DNA of 64,000 bases. Origin: Nymphaea colorata. Taxonomy: Eukaryota; Streptophyta; Magnoliopsida; Nymphaeales; Nymphaeaceae. Every line of letters begins with the position of its first letter. The stretch's first letter is position 1. The position numbers and the translations under genes were made by a program. The notes beneath the pieces were generated by a model. It saw only the letters and a list, made by a program, of their open reading frames with translations, had not been told where the DNA came from and searched no databases. The stretch spans positions 1,118,001-1,182,000 of the forward strand of contig NC_045149.1 in assembly GCF_008831285.2 (NCBI RefSeq), in the 5' to 3' direction. This document shows positions 31,806-43,144 of the stretch, piece by piece.

Positions 31806-33906
31806 CATCAATAGCTTGTGCTTTCTTTATCAGTTTAGAAGTACAGTAGTAGATTAGAAAATTTTAAGTAGTACAACCTGGTCGAATAATCCCAGCTCAT
31901 AAATTAAGGAGTTGGGATATGCCCTGATCATGGTAATGAGGAGAAGAACGCTATTGGTGGTTTTCTACATGAATGTAAAATATGGTAAATAGCCCATGCC
32001 CCAAGGTCTGACCCAGCATCCCCTGATGGAAGAAGTTTGATAGATTAATCATCATCGCCATCTTGTTGATCACAGCTCCACCTTCTCCAACCATGATGTC
32101 ATTCCCGTCTAAGCCTTCGCCTCAACCTACAACTGTATCATCCTCAAATTCTGCATTTTGCTGGTCCCCACCATATTGTTGATTCCTCCATCCTCTTTCC
32201 CAATTAACAGAATGGTCATGTGAAAATCGGTGTTCACCCTCTTCTACACAACAGGAAAAAAAAAACCATGTTAGTTAAGGGAAGAATGACCTGGACAGGT
32301 CCACAACCTTTCTGATGCGATCAATATGAAAAATATAACACTTCAGGGAGAAGGATCTCATCTTGGAATTTAAATTATAATCCATCATGAATATGAACAA
32401 AATGCCTCAATCTCAGAACTGAAAAATGTGTTGATCTAAAGATATAAGTAGTACTAGACTCTAGTGACTTCAAGCATGACATGAATCATCCTTAAGTGTC
32501 ATTGCAACTAGACATAGACGATGGCTAAAGCTCACCCACAGTAGATTCATCTGAATGGATGATGCAATGGGATCAATAAAGGCCTGAATATCAAGGCCTA
32601 AAATATTTCCCCTTTCAAGAAAAAAAGAAGAGGCTCCTTTTTGGAAATGCTGATTGTCATGAAGGAGAAAGGCAACTTGACCTTTGGAATGTGGCAGTCC
32701 TACAATTCTTTCAGCTTGAAGCCTTAAAAGGCTACACCATGGGAAAGCTCAAGCAATAGACAGCAGGGTTGGGACATAAACCAGGGTAGAGAGCTTGAAG
32801 ATGGAAAACCTTTTAGATTTTACCATGTCACTGTTAGTGCAAAAGTTAACCATGAAAGTTAATGGAAGGGAAGCTGATCTGCCATTGCATCTGCAAAAGC
32901 GAGAGTCTTTGGTGAGAGCTCTATTTACCACTGAAATGATTGAAGTGTGAAAGCGTCTTGGCTGTCTCTGTACGGGAGTCTGTGAGTATCTGTCAGCCTT
33001 TTTGAACATTTGTTTCATACGAATAATCAGCTACATCAGTACCAAGCAAGCCATCTATAAGACCTAGCTAGTTAAATTCATAATTGGCTTGTCATCTTGG
33101 TCCTGTCTTTCGCAAAATATTGTGTCTCAAGTAACTTCAGATTTATGAAGATTTTTAACAGAAAAAAAAATGTAGCAGGGAAAGAACTCAATATTCATTT
33201 TTTAACTTAATTATATATATAAATTGGTCATTTGAACTATTAATTTAGTGCTTTTTTTTAATAAAGAGAGATTAATGGAGAAATGATGGAAAAAGATGAC
33301 TACCTGTTTGATGCTTATAAAAGGATGTGCTGATGCCAAGTTCTCCTGGACCTTCTCTGATTATTAACACTTGCAGATTTCATATGAGATTGCAAATTTG
33401 ATACACTGCATATTAGTAAAGATTATCCCAGAGTGGAGCTAACAAGCTGGAACTCACCCTTGTTCCTATATCCATCACAAGCTTGCCACTTATTTAATTT
33501 GCAGCTACTATCTAACTTCATCAACAACATTAGGCAGTTTTGTACAAGTTGCATTCTGACTATAAACCATATACCAGTAATGGATTGCTCATTGCTCCAT
33601 TGCATTGTATTACCAATAGCCACTAATGGCTATTATTTATGAGATAGAATGTGGAAGAATAAAGAATACAAATGCACATATACCTATGTATGTCATTGAC
33701 CAATCTTTTGATGGACTTGATGATAATGTAATTTAGTGTATGTAATTGTTCTGTTTTGTTTGTCTATGTTGTTTACCAGTAACACTGATGCACAAATTCT
33801 GTCTACAACATTGAAAATGAACGATAGACTTAACAACAGACTAGAAGTTGTGGCTGATCTACAACAACCGATCCAATATATTAGGAAAGCAGTTTTTAAT
33901 TTTGCA

Positions 33907-34297
33907 GGGACGGTGCTCCAAGGTCATATGGTTTTTCCAAAGCTTTCTTTCAATTCTTCTCCTAGGTGGTGGGTGACAACATCTACAGGGTAGTGGATAG
34001 CTTTTTAAATCAAGGCGAATTGTCTTTAATATCAATAGAGCTGTCTTGGTTTTAGTTCCAAAATTCTTGGGTGCCACTATGATTCAACAGTACCGGCCCA
34101 TAGCCCTTTACAATTTTCTCTACAAAATCATCACAAAGCTAATGGTTGATAGAATGAGGAGTGTTCTCGATCACACTGCAGGGGAGAAACAAGCTGCCTT
34201 GTTTATCTTTAAAACAAGACAAGGGAGTACATTAATTCTTAATAGCAATGAATGTACAAAATTTTCGATTCTTTATCATACCCTGTTTCAAGCGTCA
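33907..34297 (+). pseudogene. LINE reverse-transcriptase fragment inside the 4.1-kb TIR element
   Basis: The plus strand reads DGAPRSYGFSKAFFQFF (LINE motif around GPDGF..AFFQ), a TAG where Trp is usual, VVGDNIYRVVDSFL, then after a frameshift VLVPKFLGATMIQQ, YRPIALYNFLYKIITKLMVD and RMRSVLDHTAGEKQAALF. This is the N-terminal part of RVT_1, unlike the minus-strand LINE at 15.8-19.4 kb in sequence. The rest of a LINE is missing, so the piece was captured by, or inserted into, the TIR element and truncated. Confidence 0.85.
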
Positions 34298-35574
34298 TGA
34301 TAAACCTGAAACATAACACCAACAATAAAAAAAAATCTGTAGAAAAAATTTTCGCTTTGGCATGTAATCTTTGAAAACCTAAATTTAAAAAAAAAAATCT
34401 TCAACATATTGTGAGAAAAGAGCCTGTAAAATCACGTTATCTTTATTCTACGAGACATATGGAAATGTCTTGTTCTTGTAAAGAGGGAAAGAAAAGTAAC
34501 ACAATTATCATATCGGGAAGGGAAGAGCAGAAAGTTCATGAAGGGAATGGGCGTTAGCTTACCGCTAGTGAAGGCACAGGTGAAGCCCATGAGGAAGCTT
34601 GGAAACCGTAAGCAAACCAAGTAGAACAAAATTGAACAAGTGCTTTTGCCAAATGATGTGCAAAGGGATCAAAACTGGACCAACAAAAAAGAAAGAACAA
34701 AATCAATTCAATCAGTAAATTTCTTAGAAATCAAGAACTAGCAGCAGATTCAAGCAAGAATACATTAGACGAAAGGAAGGGGAGAGAAGCATCAAAATCT
34801 TACCTTGCAACAGAGAAACCCCAATTCAGAGAGGACATCACGTGTCTTGTAGCGGCTTTAGTATGTAGCAGTTCCTGGAGACGTCGTGTGCCTGCAGGAG
34901 CAACACCAACTTATGCAAGTGACTAAAATGAAGAAAACCCTAGTTACTGCAAATCAGAGACAAGAGGGAGGAGGGAGCGAGAGAGAAAACAGATAACGAG
35001 AAAAAAATGAGAACCAAACCTCACAACGATGGAGCTCCTTGCAGCAACGAGGTGATCGTATGACCCGTCGTCGATGGAATGGAGGAAGCAAGACCACCCA
35101 TCGATTGATGGAATGGAGGAATAAGCAACAGATGGAGCAGGGGAGGAAGACGTAGAGCAGTGGAAAGGGGGAGGCATAGAGCAGTGGAAAGGGGGAGACT
35201 CAGAAGAGAGAAGGGGGAGAGACGGAGGAGAAGGAGAGAAGAAAAAAGGGGGAGCTCAAGGGACGCTCGGGAGCACTCGAGTGATGCTCGGGAGAGGAGC
35301 GGGAGGTGAGAGGTGTTCTGTTCCATGCTGGCTCGGAACAGTGTCGAACAGGGGGTAATTTATACCCTTGTTCAACTGTCTGCCCTATCCGTCCTATCTT
35401 GTGGATGCTGTTTGATAAGAAAGTTGATTAAACAGGACATGTGTGTTCATGTGTGTTTCGTTCTGCATGTCCTGCGACCATCAAATGACCTCTGATGTTC
35501 ATCAGTGAGTATAGTATGAACCAAACATTTTGATATGCAATTCGATAATAAACCATTAAGATAACAAGAGACTA

Positions 35575-35594
35575 GATAGTGAATGACACACACA

Positions 35595-35650
<56 letters not shown>
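35575..35650. repeat. (CT)n-(CA)n compound microsatellite
   Basis: CACACACTCTCTCT leads into a long CT run and then CACACACA. The copy lies at about 56440-56510. Confidence 0.9.
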
Positions 35651-35651
<1 letters not shown>

Positions 35652-36027
35652 ATTGTATGTCATCAATTCATTAACCAATATGCTATTTTCGGATACACCT
35701 GATGCAAAAGCAGTGTACCTAGACTATGTCCTTTTGGTCACGTCGAATTGGTGAGCCAAATTTTTAGTTAAGGGCACATGAGTCACTGACTTAGGCCTGA
35801 TGTGGGCACCTCCTATGTCACAGGACACATTCAACTTCATTGCAGTGAAGCTTTTGATAGACTAGTGTGGCAGTGCCTATATATAACACTTTGTTATTAG
35901 TCATGTCCATGTGATAACCTCCAAATTAAACCAACTTCCCCTAACAGATTCTCACTTGGTGCATGAAAGGGCTATTGACAAAATGTTAAGATGTGACTGG
36001 CAACTAAAGGGACTCAAATATGGTGCC

Positions 36028-36352
36028 GTATTGTAAGCCCCTAACATTGGAGGCTTACCGACGCATAAGAGAAGGTCCATGCAAGTGTCATTATGGGCCA
36101 TGCGACAACAAGGAGAAGAGCTTCAAGCACATTTGAAGACTTTGGTAAGAAGGGCCAAGCCAAGGAAGATGACAGACAAATGCTAAGTTTGGTTGTAAAA
36201 CCCCTAACATAGGGGCTTGCCGACACACCATGGCAACACCCAAGCAAGTCTCGAGATGGACCACGCGATGGCATGGAGAGTGGTTCCAAGCATATTGGAG
36301 GCTATGGTAAAGAGGCCAAGCCAAAGAAAGAGATAGACAAGTGCCAAGTCTG
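36028..36352 (+). repeat. About 161-bp imperfect tandem duplication
   Basis: Unit 1 begins ATTGTAAGCCCCTAACATTG and unit 2 begins TTGTAAAACCCCTAACATAG at about 36194. Both continue through GGCTTACCGAC/GGCTTGCCGAC, TTCAAGCACAT/TTCCAAGCATAT, GCCAAGCCAA and GACAGACAAATGC/GATAGACAAGTGC. A GC-rich GGCCAAGC/TAGCC stretch follows (36340-36530). The copy lies at about 56887-57211. Confidence 0.75.
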
Positions 36353-36779
36353 GCCAGCGCGGCATGGCCAAAACTGTCCTTGGTTGGCTTGGATCTAGTC
36401 AGCCCAGACTAGCCTTGGACAATTGAGCAAGGGCAGGCCACGACCAGCCAAGTGGGGCCGAGGCTAGCCAATGCATGGCTACACAAGCTTGGCCAAACCT
36501 AGGCAACCGGCAAGGATGGATTGTGTGGCCTGGACAAGTAAGACATTTCATGAAAGGTTAACAACTAGCCTGAGGGTGCCATAGGCCTCCAGGCCATTCT
36601 AGCCGATGACTACGAATAACAACAAACTAAGGTTGGTCGAGATCAGCAGCAAGGAGCAGCCATGAAAGACTTATGGTTGACCAAGTGAATTTGGTGTTAA
36701 CCCTACGCACAAGGAACAATCACCTAAAGTATATATATGCAAACTACCTGATATGATCCCTCTTAGATCGCAGCCGACA

Positions 36780-39700
36780 GGGCTGGAAGCATGTAATATC
36801 GAGTTTGTTAGGCACTCCCCCGGTTGCGACTAGAAAGCGCGAACCAAAGACGAGTCCTAGTTCCCAAGGTCTCCTTGAGGCTGTTCTAAAACCGAAAATT
36901 CCTAAGCAAAATTAATTACAAAAGCCTACCTGGCCGGACAGGACCCCGGCGCAAAATCCCAAGGAATGGAATTACAAGTGCGGATACCCCTTCCCAATCC
37001 CTGCCGACGGTAAACCTACTACAAGCTAGCTAGAATAGGGTGCGAGGCCGTACAAGCACAATCAATACAATTAATCTCTCGCAACTCACTCCACAAACCA
37101 TACACAAACCATAACTAATGCTCAAACCATGCCCAGTTCCCACATAGGACGGCTATGCCCGTAGCGGTCGTGTCTTCGGCCAAGGCCTCCGAGGTACCAC
37201 AAGACGGACAGGGGGACAGAGCCCGGGGTAAAACAACAATGAATCAAACTAACAAGTCCCAAAACAAAAGCAAAACTCCCGCCCGAATCTACAAGGGGGA
37301 TAAAGAGAACGATACCGGCCAAGGCGAATCCTTGGCTGCGTCGGCTTAGATCCAAGGAGAATACCGAGCCTTGGATATTGCAGCTACGGTCCCTAGAAAT
37401 CCACTTGAGGCGAGCCTCCGTGGAGCGGGCTACACGGGCGAGGTGACCGGCGTCAAGCGCTCGGCCAGGGACGTCGCGGGTCGCCGATAACGGGCCGGTG
37501 CCGACGGAGCGACGAGGGGGGCGCGTGCCGGGAGTCGGCAGCGCCTACCTTCCTTTCTTCGGGTGTGGCTCGGCCACGGACGCCGGAGGAGAACCTACGG
37601 GACGGAGGTGGACCACGGGGGTGGCCGATGGAGCAGCAACACCTAGTCCTATACTAAGGCTTGGCTGGGCTCGGATGCGGCTGGGCTCTAAGGTGGGTCG
37701 GTCTGGTCAGAAGAGGTTAAGGCTGGGGAAGGCCAGGGAGCAATGAGGCTTAGGGGGAGATTCAGGTTCCTAGCTAGTAGGGAGGTTGAATGCAGGATAG
37801 CTTGGGCGAGCCTATGCTCGGGCAGCTTGGTCACGGATGACCTAGTGGCGGTAGGGCGGCTAGAGGGTTGGCTAACTAGTGGACCGAGTGATGGGTCCGG
37901 GTGCAGCAGGTTGGAGGGTGCCCTCGAGATAAGCTCGAGGATTCCGAAGCTAGGTTGAGCGGGTGAAGTCGGCGGTGAAGGTTGACTAAGTTGACTAAGT
38001 CCGATAGGCAACAAGGGTTCGGGTCAAGGTTCGGTAGAAGGTTTCCTAGGGCTGGCGACGCGTGAGGCTTCCTATTTCGATGGGGTTGGGCTTGGCGGGT
38101 CTAGCCAAGGTGGATGCGCCGATTCTTGCCACGTGGCAAGATCTAAGGCCCGGAGAAGCTCGCTAGGGGAAAGGCTAGCGAGAAAGGGAAAAGGCGATCT
38201 CCTTTCCTAGAAAGTAGGAGGGAAATCGAAAGATGATTGCCAAGGTATCTCGGCAAGGGGGTAGGTGGCACTCGAGGGATCTCGAGATTCTCTCTCTCAT
38301 TGGATGGAGGACACGTGGAATGCAGGGACGGTCAGGATGGGCTGCGGATAAGGGTTTGACTCAAGAGGGAAGGGGGCTGGCGAGAAGTTAGGAAAGGGAG
38401 AGAGCTGCGAGGAAGGTTTCCTAAATTGCAGCTAGGGGTTCACGCGGTTTGGTGAGGTGGCCGCCGCGTGGACAGGGCGAGGGATCAAGCGGGACCAGGT
38501 GGGACAGATGGCAGGCACGTGGGAGGCTGAGATGGCACCCGGCATAAGGGGATTTGGACAAGTGGCGCGATGGAGGGCTGAGGCATTTAGGGTTGACCTA
38601 GAGAATAATCTACCAAAAAGGAAAGCGGCGGATTGAGAGTGCGAGCTAAGGGCTCGCGATCCTAGAGAGATCTTCGGAGGGGACGCGGTTGGCAGGGAGG
38701 GACACGTGGAGGACAACGAGGAGAGGACTGGACACGAGCTGGTGGATGGCTGACACGTGGAGAATTGAACGGCGGGGATTGACGATCGGAGAGACTTACC
38801 CGGAATAGACCGGCGGCCAAGGAAGAAGAGTTCTCGCGCGCCGACGGCTAGGGTTTGGCTCCTTGTCCAAATGACCGCAGTGCCCTTCTCGAAACTGCTT
38901 GGGACTTTGAAGGAAGGAGGGCAGAACAGTCCTTTGCTGCCGGAAATTGCAGCGGCGACCGACGCCGACCAGATTTCTGGCCGGTGTGGATATTGGTGTC
39001 GAGTGGACCAAATTCGCCCAAATTTGACTATCTTGCTCGTCTTGCTGAGGCGATTCCAATGAAGCTAGTTTTAGACCCAAATCACGAACTTAAGCCGAAC
39101 TTTCGTGTCCGATTTAGCTGCTGGATTTCTCGCCACTTTCTGATTGGAACCGACGAAAAGACTTGATGTTTCTGGCCTTGCAATCCTTCGTGATCCTTGC
39201 AAGTGGCTTGGGTTGGTTCCTACGGATAGGGAACCGATTCCAAGCGGGGAAGAAGATGCACCAAGGGAGGGGCACCGTTAAATCTCAGATCTATCACTCG
39301 GGGACGCCGAGCAAGGGACCTAGATTGCGGGTGAGGCTTCGGAAGTAGCAAATCCTAAGCCAAAAGGAATAGTTCTTCGATCCGAGTACTAACCTCTAAT
39401 TGCCGTCGTGTTGAAGCCGTGGCTCGACTTCAATCTTCCCAAGTTCCGAACGCAGCCTCACAACTCCTTCGTGTTCAAGGAGAAGGCACCGGGCTCGGAT
39501 ATTCAATCTTCAAAAGGGGGATGCCGTGGACAAGGAGGGATCACCGCCGGTGTGGAGATCCGCCTGGTTTTTCTTCCTTGATTGCCTTCGTCTTCAAGAT
39601 CGCCAGACGTCAAGGGGATTCAATGGTGACACACACTCAACTCGGGTAGAGAGAGGGGGTCGACGAGATGGAGTCCTCGTGAGAGGAGAGAGAGTGTCAA

Positions 39701-42700
39701 CTCGAGAATGAGCTAAAATTTCATTTCTTAGATGCGTTTGTAGAAGATCCAAAATTGTATATACAACCCTACTTGGACCCGGTTCATATACGAACGGATC
39801 CGCTACCCAAAATCCAAATGTTCAATGCGCAAGGCACAACCCGCCTTGCTTAGGTCTTGACTTCAAATCTCAAAAGCGTCAAGCAATTACGAATAATCAA
39901 AATCGACTAAGTACTATAAAAAGCCCTTGAGCCTTGCGAGCCCAAGGTGGGGACCTCGTGAGGGTAGCCGCCCTCACTTCGGATTTGGTGTAAGGGCTCG
40001 GTCTGGATGACCGAGCCATTTGCTCAAGACCTTTGGTCTTAGAGAGCCTCACGGGTTTGGCAAGTTCGGGCTTGTGATAGGTGCTTCTAGCCTACGCTCG
40101 GTGAGCCCTACAACCGGTTCAGCTTTACCTTGAGGTTCATCCCGTTTGAGCACCGCTGTGGACCTGGCTGCTCCTCCCGCTCCACCCACTGCAACCGGAT
40201 CTGGTGCTGTATTAGCCTCCTTGGAAGTTTCCTCGGCTAAGTGCTGCAAAGACCGAGCCCATAAATCTGACGCGCTTCTTCTCTTGTTACTTGGCTCGGG
40301 CCGCTCGGCCTCGCCTGGGTCGGGACCATCTGGTAGGTCCGTAACAGAGTTCATGTTGATCAATGCCAAGGGAGGTGTTAGGTCTGGTCCTGATAGGACC
40401 CCACTCTAGCTGCCCAAACTCTTGCGCCAAAGGATGGGTCCTTGCTAGGAAGGACTTGGTGAGATGGCTCGTGATACCTTGTCTCTTAGCAACTATACAA
40501 AAGTTGTCATGCCAGACAGCAACCCCGACTAAACTTCACCCTGGGATGAGGTACAAAAATGGGGTTTTCCGTCCCTCAATACTCCACTAATTACAAAATA
40601 CAATTTCAAGATGCCATACACATGCGTTTGATACAATATTCTGCTCAGCCTCACTCAACAAACCATATGCATGTCATTCATCCAAGCACATCATGCAAAC
40701 CATGCATACAATCCTTAATGTTCAAACCACACCCTTCTTGGGATGGCTGGACAAGGGTATGAGCTGGCACTAAACCTCCGACTCTAGAAGTCCTCGGTGA
40801 GTTTATCAGGCTCCTTGGTCGTAGCCTCAAACCAACTAAACACCGTGTCTATAGGGTGTTAAGAAGTCCTCACTAGTCGGGGCCTCACCCGACGACTCCT
40901 CGAAGCAGGTCTCATCCGAGTAGAGGTGGAATCGGCCCACGCAAGCCTCAGCTAGACAGCTATCCTTTTGGTCATGACTCAACTGCTTCCAGCAGCTGGT
41001 TTGCATCTCATGGTCAGCACACCTTGCTAACTGCTACCATCGAGGAAACCAGCTACCATGACGCTCGCTCAGCATCAATAGTTGCACCCAAGACCACCTC
41101 TGCGACTTCGAACTGGACGGCTCCCAAACTCTACTCAAACTTCAACCAGTTGATCATGCACAATGTTCATCAAACATGGATCAACAACATTTCAATTCAA
41201 CACAGTAATTATCAACAGAAGCTTAAGGATTGAACGTGTCACAAGAATATCAAATAATCCCAAATTTGCACCAAAATTTGGGGAACAGTCACCAGATTAT
41301 CGCCGACGTTATCAAACAGCTTCCTGCATCACCTGCGGTGGAAGATTCGTGAAATCTCACTCGACACTACTCTATTGGTTCTACAAACCTCCATATAGAA
41401 TCAGAAGGCAATTGCGATTCAGATGGAATCTAGCTTCACTCGAGCTTCGCCAAAAATCAGATTGCAGACGAAGAACTTTCGTAGTGGAATTGTTGCACAC
41501 TCGCTGCCTCTTGTCACAGTCGAACTCCATCAACAGTAGAGAGTACAGAGATGAAAACAATGATGAAACTCATCCACAGAGATTACAAGCCATCAAGAAT
41601 GTTAGAATGAATCACAGAATATCGAGGATTCCCAAATATATGATAGAATTGGGGAAGGAGTTGAGAAATTCCTCGCTAGTTAGTTGCAGACCTTCTTGAG
41701 GCATCGGTGGAAGATGCCTGTATGAATTCATCCTCAAGTTTATCACGAACTGAGTTGGATTTGCTTGCTTGAAGTCTGTAGTCGTCACGGATGAGGATTG
41801 ATACCCATCGCCACCTGGATTATCGCTAGAATTCTGAATGAATTGGGAAGTCAGTCCGCTACCGCTCGGAGTGGTGCCTTCTGTGGGTCCCTATTTCCAA
41901 TGGAATTTCTCGACAGAATTCCCAATCACCAGGAACTTCCAAGATTAATTGATTCATTGCAATTATCAATTAAAACACGAGAAATATGAGAATGCTTCAC
42001 TGGGATGTGATTTGATCCCATTCCAAGTAGAAATCGGGATTGGTGGTCGCCCTGAATAGTAGAATATCACCGGTGAACTCCCTAATCTCCCGGTGCAATC
42101 TCTTGTTCAATAAAATCGACTAAATTTAACTCAAATCGGGTTCCAAGGACTCAAACATGTTCCATAGGGAAAAGCTATACTGTTGGATCGAAGACGGTCG
42201 CCTGCATCACCTTTGGTAGCTGGAAATTCAAGAACTCAACTGAGTTTTGTCTTGCGTCAGATCATGGTGAATTCCAGAGCCAAAGTTCAGGAATTCTAAG
42301 CTCAATTTGCAAGTCACTGTTCTATTTAGATTGAAAGTATTGTTCCTTGTGACTGAATAAGTGAATCCGAGATTAATTCGAAAATGATCGAGCATCGGAA
42401 GTAGACAGAAACACTAATTTAACGTTGTGATTGTCCGATACCCGTTCGCTTAGTTCCATATCTCAGATTCTCACCCAAAAAGTTGATCTAGATGTTGGAA
42501 ACTTCAACCAGAGCAAGAATAACATGCCTAAATCAAGATCAATAAGAAAGAATGTCAATCGGAAGGCATGATCACCGCTAAATGCTCTGGAAGTGATCAT
42601 CGAGCATGCGCTTATCGCTGGAATCGATCTCTGCCTTTAATATACGGATTTCAAGACAGATTGCATAATAGACCAGAATTTGCTCAAAGTCGAGGGGGGC

Positions 42701-43144
42701 GTCAGAGTCGTGCAACAGAAATCCAGTGCCTGCTACAACGTTTTCTATGGACGTCAGACCGTGTGATCATTCTGGTTTTATGTCGAATCTTTCATCAGTG
42801 TGGAATGTTTTACAGTCAATGTCAGGTGGTCTTTGTTGTGGAAAATCCACTCGCATCCCACCGAGGAAAGGGCTCTCCTGTCAATTCTATTAAAAGCATA
42901 CGTCGACTTACAAGATCACAGCTTATATAACTCGTTGGAATAGAATCGAGCATGGCTCATAGAGTCAGCTTAGCGAATACAAAAATTCAAGAAAACAAGA
43001 ACCGGTTTAATGTTTGCAATTTTTAGAGAAATGAAAATTGGATTGACACGAGTCTTGGCTTAATTGGAGTTGACCTACACGCACCTAGGTTGATCCTAGG
43101 CTATTGGACTCGGTCTGGACTAAACTCACGTGCTGAAATCTATG
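36780..43144. other. GC-rich block without recognisable coding capacity, probably repeat-derived
   Basis: Base composition changes sharply to GC-rich at about 36.78 kb and falls again after about 40.4 kb. Open frames on both strands (for example 37688-38014 minus, 40049-40369 minus, 41163-41699 plus, 42568-42930 plus) show no family signature. Five CACGTGG boxes lie between 38129 and 38760. Two segments at about 41300-41400 and 42180-42260 share CCTGCATCACCT and GTGG/GTAG-AAATTCAAG-like words. An old LTR retrotransposon or a repeat-rich intergenic block would fit; I see no gag-pol motif. Confidence 0.4.
38125..38140. promoter_or_regulatory. 16-bp perfect palindrome with a G-box core
   Basis: CTTGCCACGTGGCAAG is self-complementary over all 16 bases and contains CACGTG, the core bound by plant bZIP and bHLH factors. 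Further CACGTGG sites lie at 38312-38318, 38516-38522, 38703-38709 and 38754-38760. The function is unproven. The copy lies at 58984-58999. Confidence 0.5.

Larger units (their letters stand above)
31352..35492. mobile_element. Non-autonomous PIF/Harbinger-like TIR element (copy 2, 4.1 kb)
   Basis: The left end, GAGGTCGTTTGATTGCTG after TAA (31349-31351), is mirrored by the right end ...CCATCAAATGACCTC (reverse complement GAGGTCATTTGATGG), followed by TGA (35493-35495), one base off the expected TAA. The ends and the first 150 bases match the 20.76-kb element. GTTCTGTC/CTGTCCGTCC words cluster at 31390-31600 and again at 35370-35480 as subterminal repeats. Inside are a 66-bp tandem repeat, a LINE reverse-transcriptase fragment and, near the right end, a GA-rich plus strand whose minus strand encodes a low-complexity frame (35021-35326). 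No transposase is encoded, so it would depend on a related autonomous element. Confidence 0.8.
28027..43144 (+). repeat. Large direct duplication, copy A
   Basis: This block matches 48985-64000 almost base for base over its inner part. The offset between matching points is about 20,958 at the left edge, 20,890 near 29.0 kb, 20,869 near 30.3 kb, 20,864 near 31.6 kb and then 20,856-20,859 to the window's end. The change in offset is caused by single-base deletions in copy B. Copy A is the better sequence. It continues without a break to the left into 27.96 kb and to the right past 43.1 kb. Confidence 0.95.

Noticed and set aside
31575-31814. 79-codon frame with repeated LFTFYSNCNIP peptide
   Set aside because: Translation of a 66-bp tandem repeat inside a mobile element.
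40049-40369. 106-codon minus-strand frame as a possible gag or host exon
   Set aside because: Gly/Ala/Pro-rich with no motif; the opposite strand is equally open.
41163-41699. 178-codon plus-strand frame in the GC-rich block
   Set aside because: No domain or family signature, Arg-rich scrambled composition; copy B keeps it only because it is the same sequence, and one-base indels change its end.
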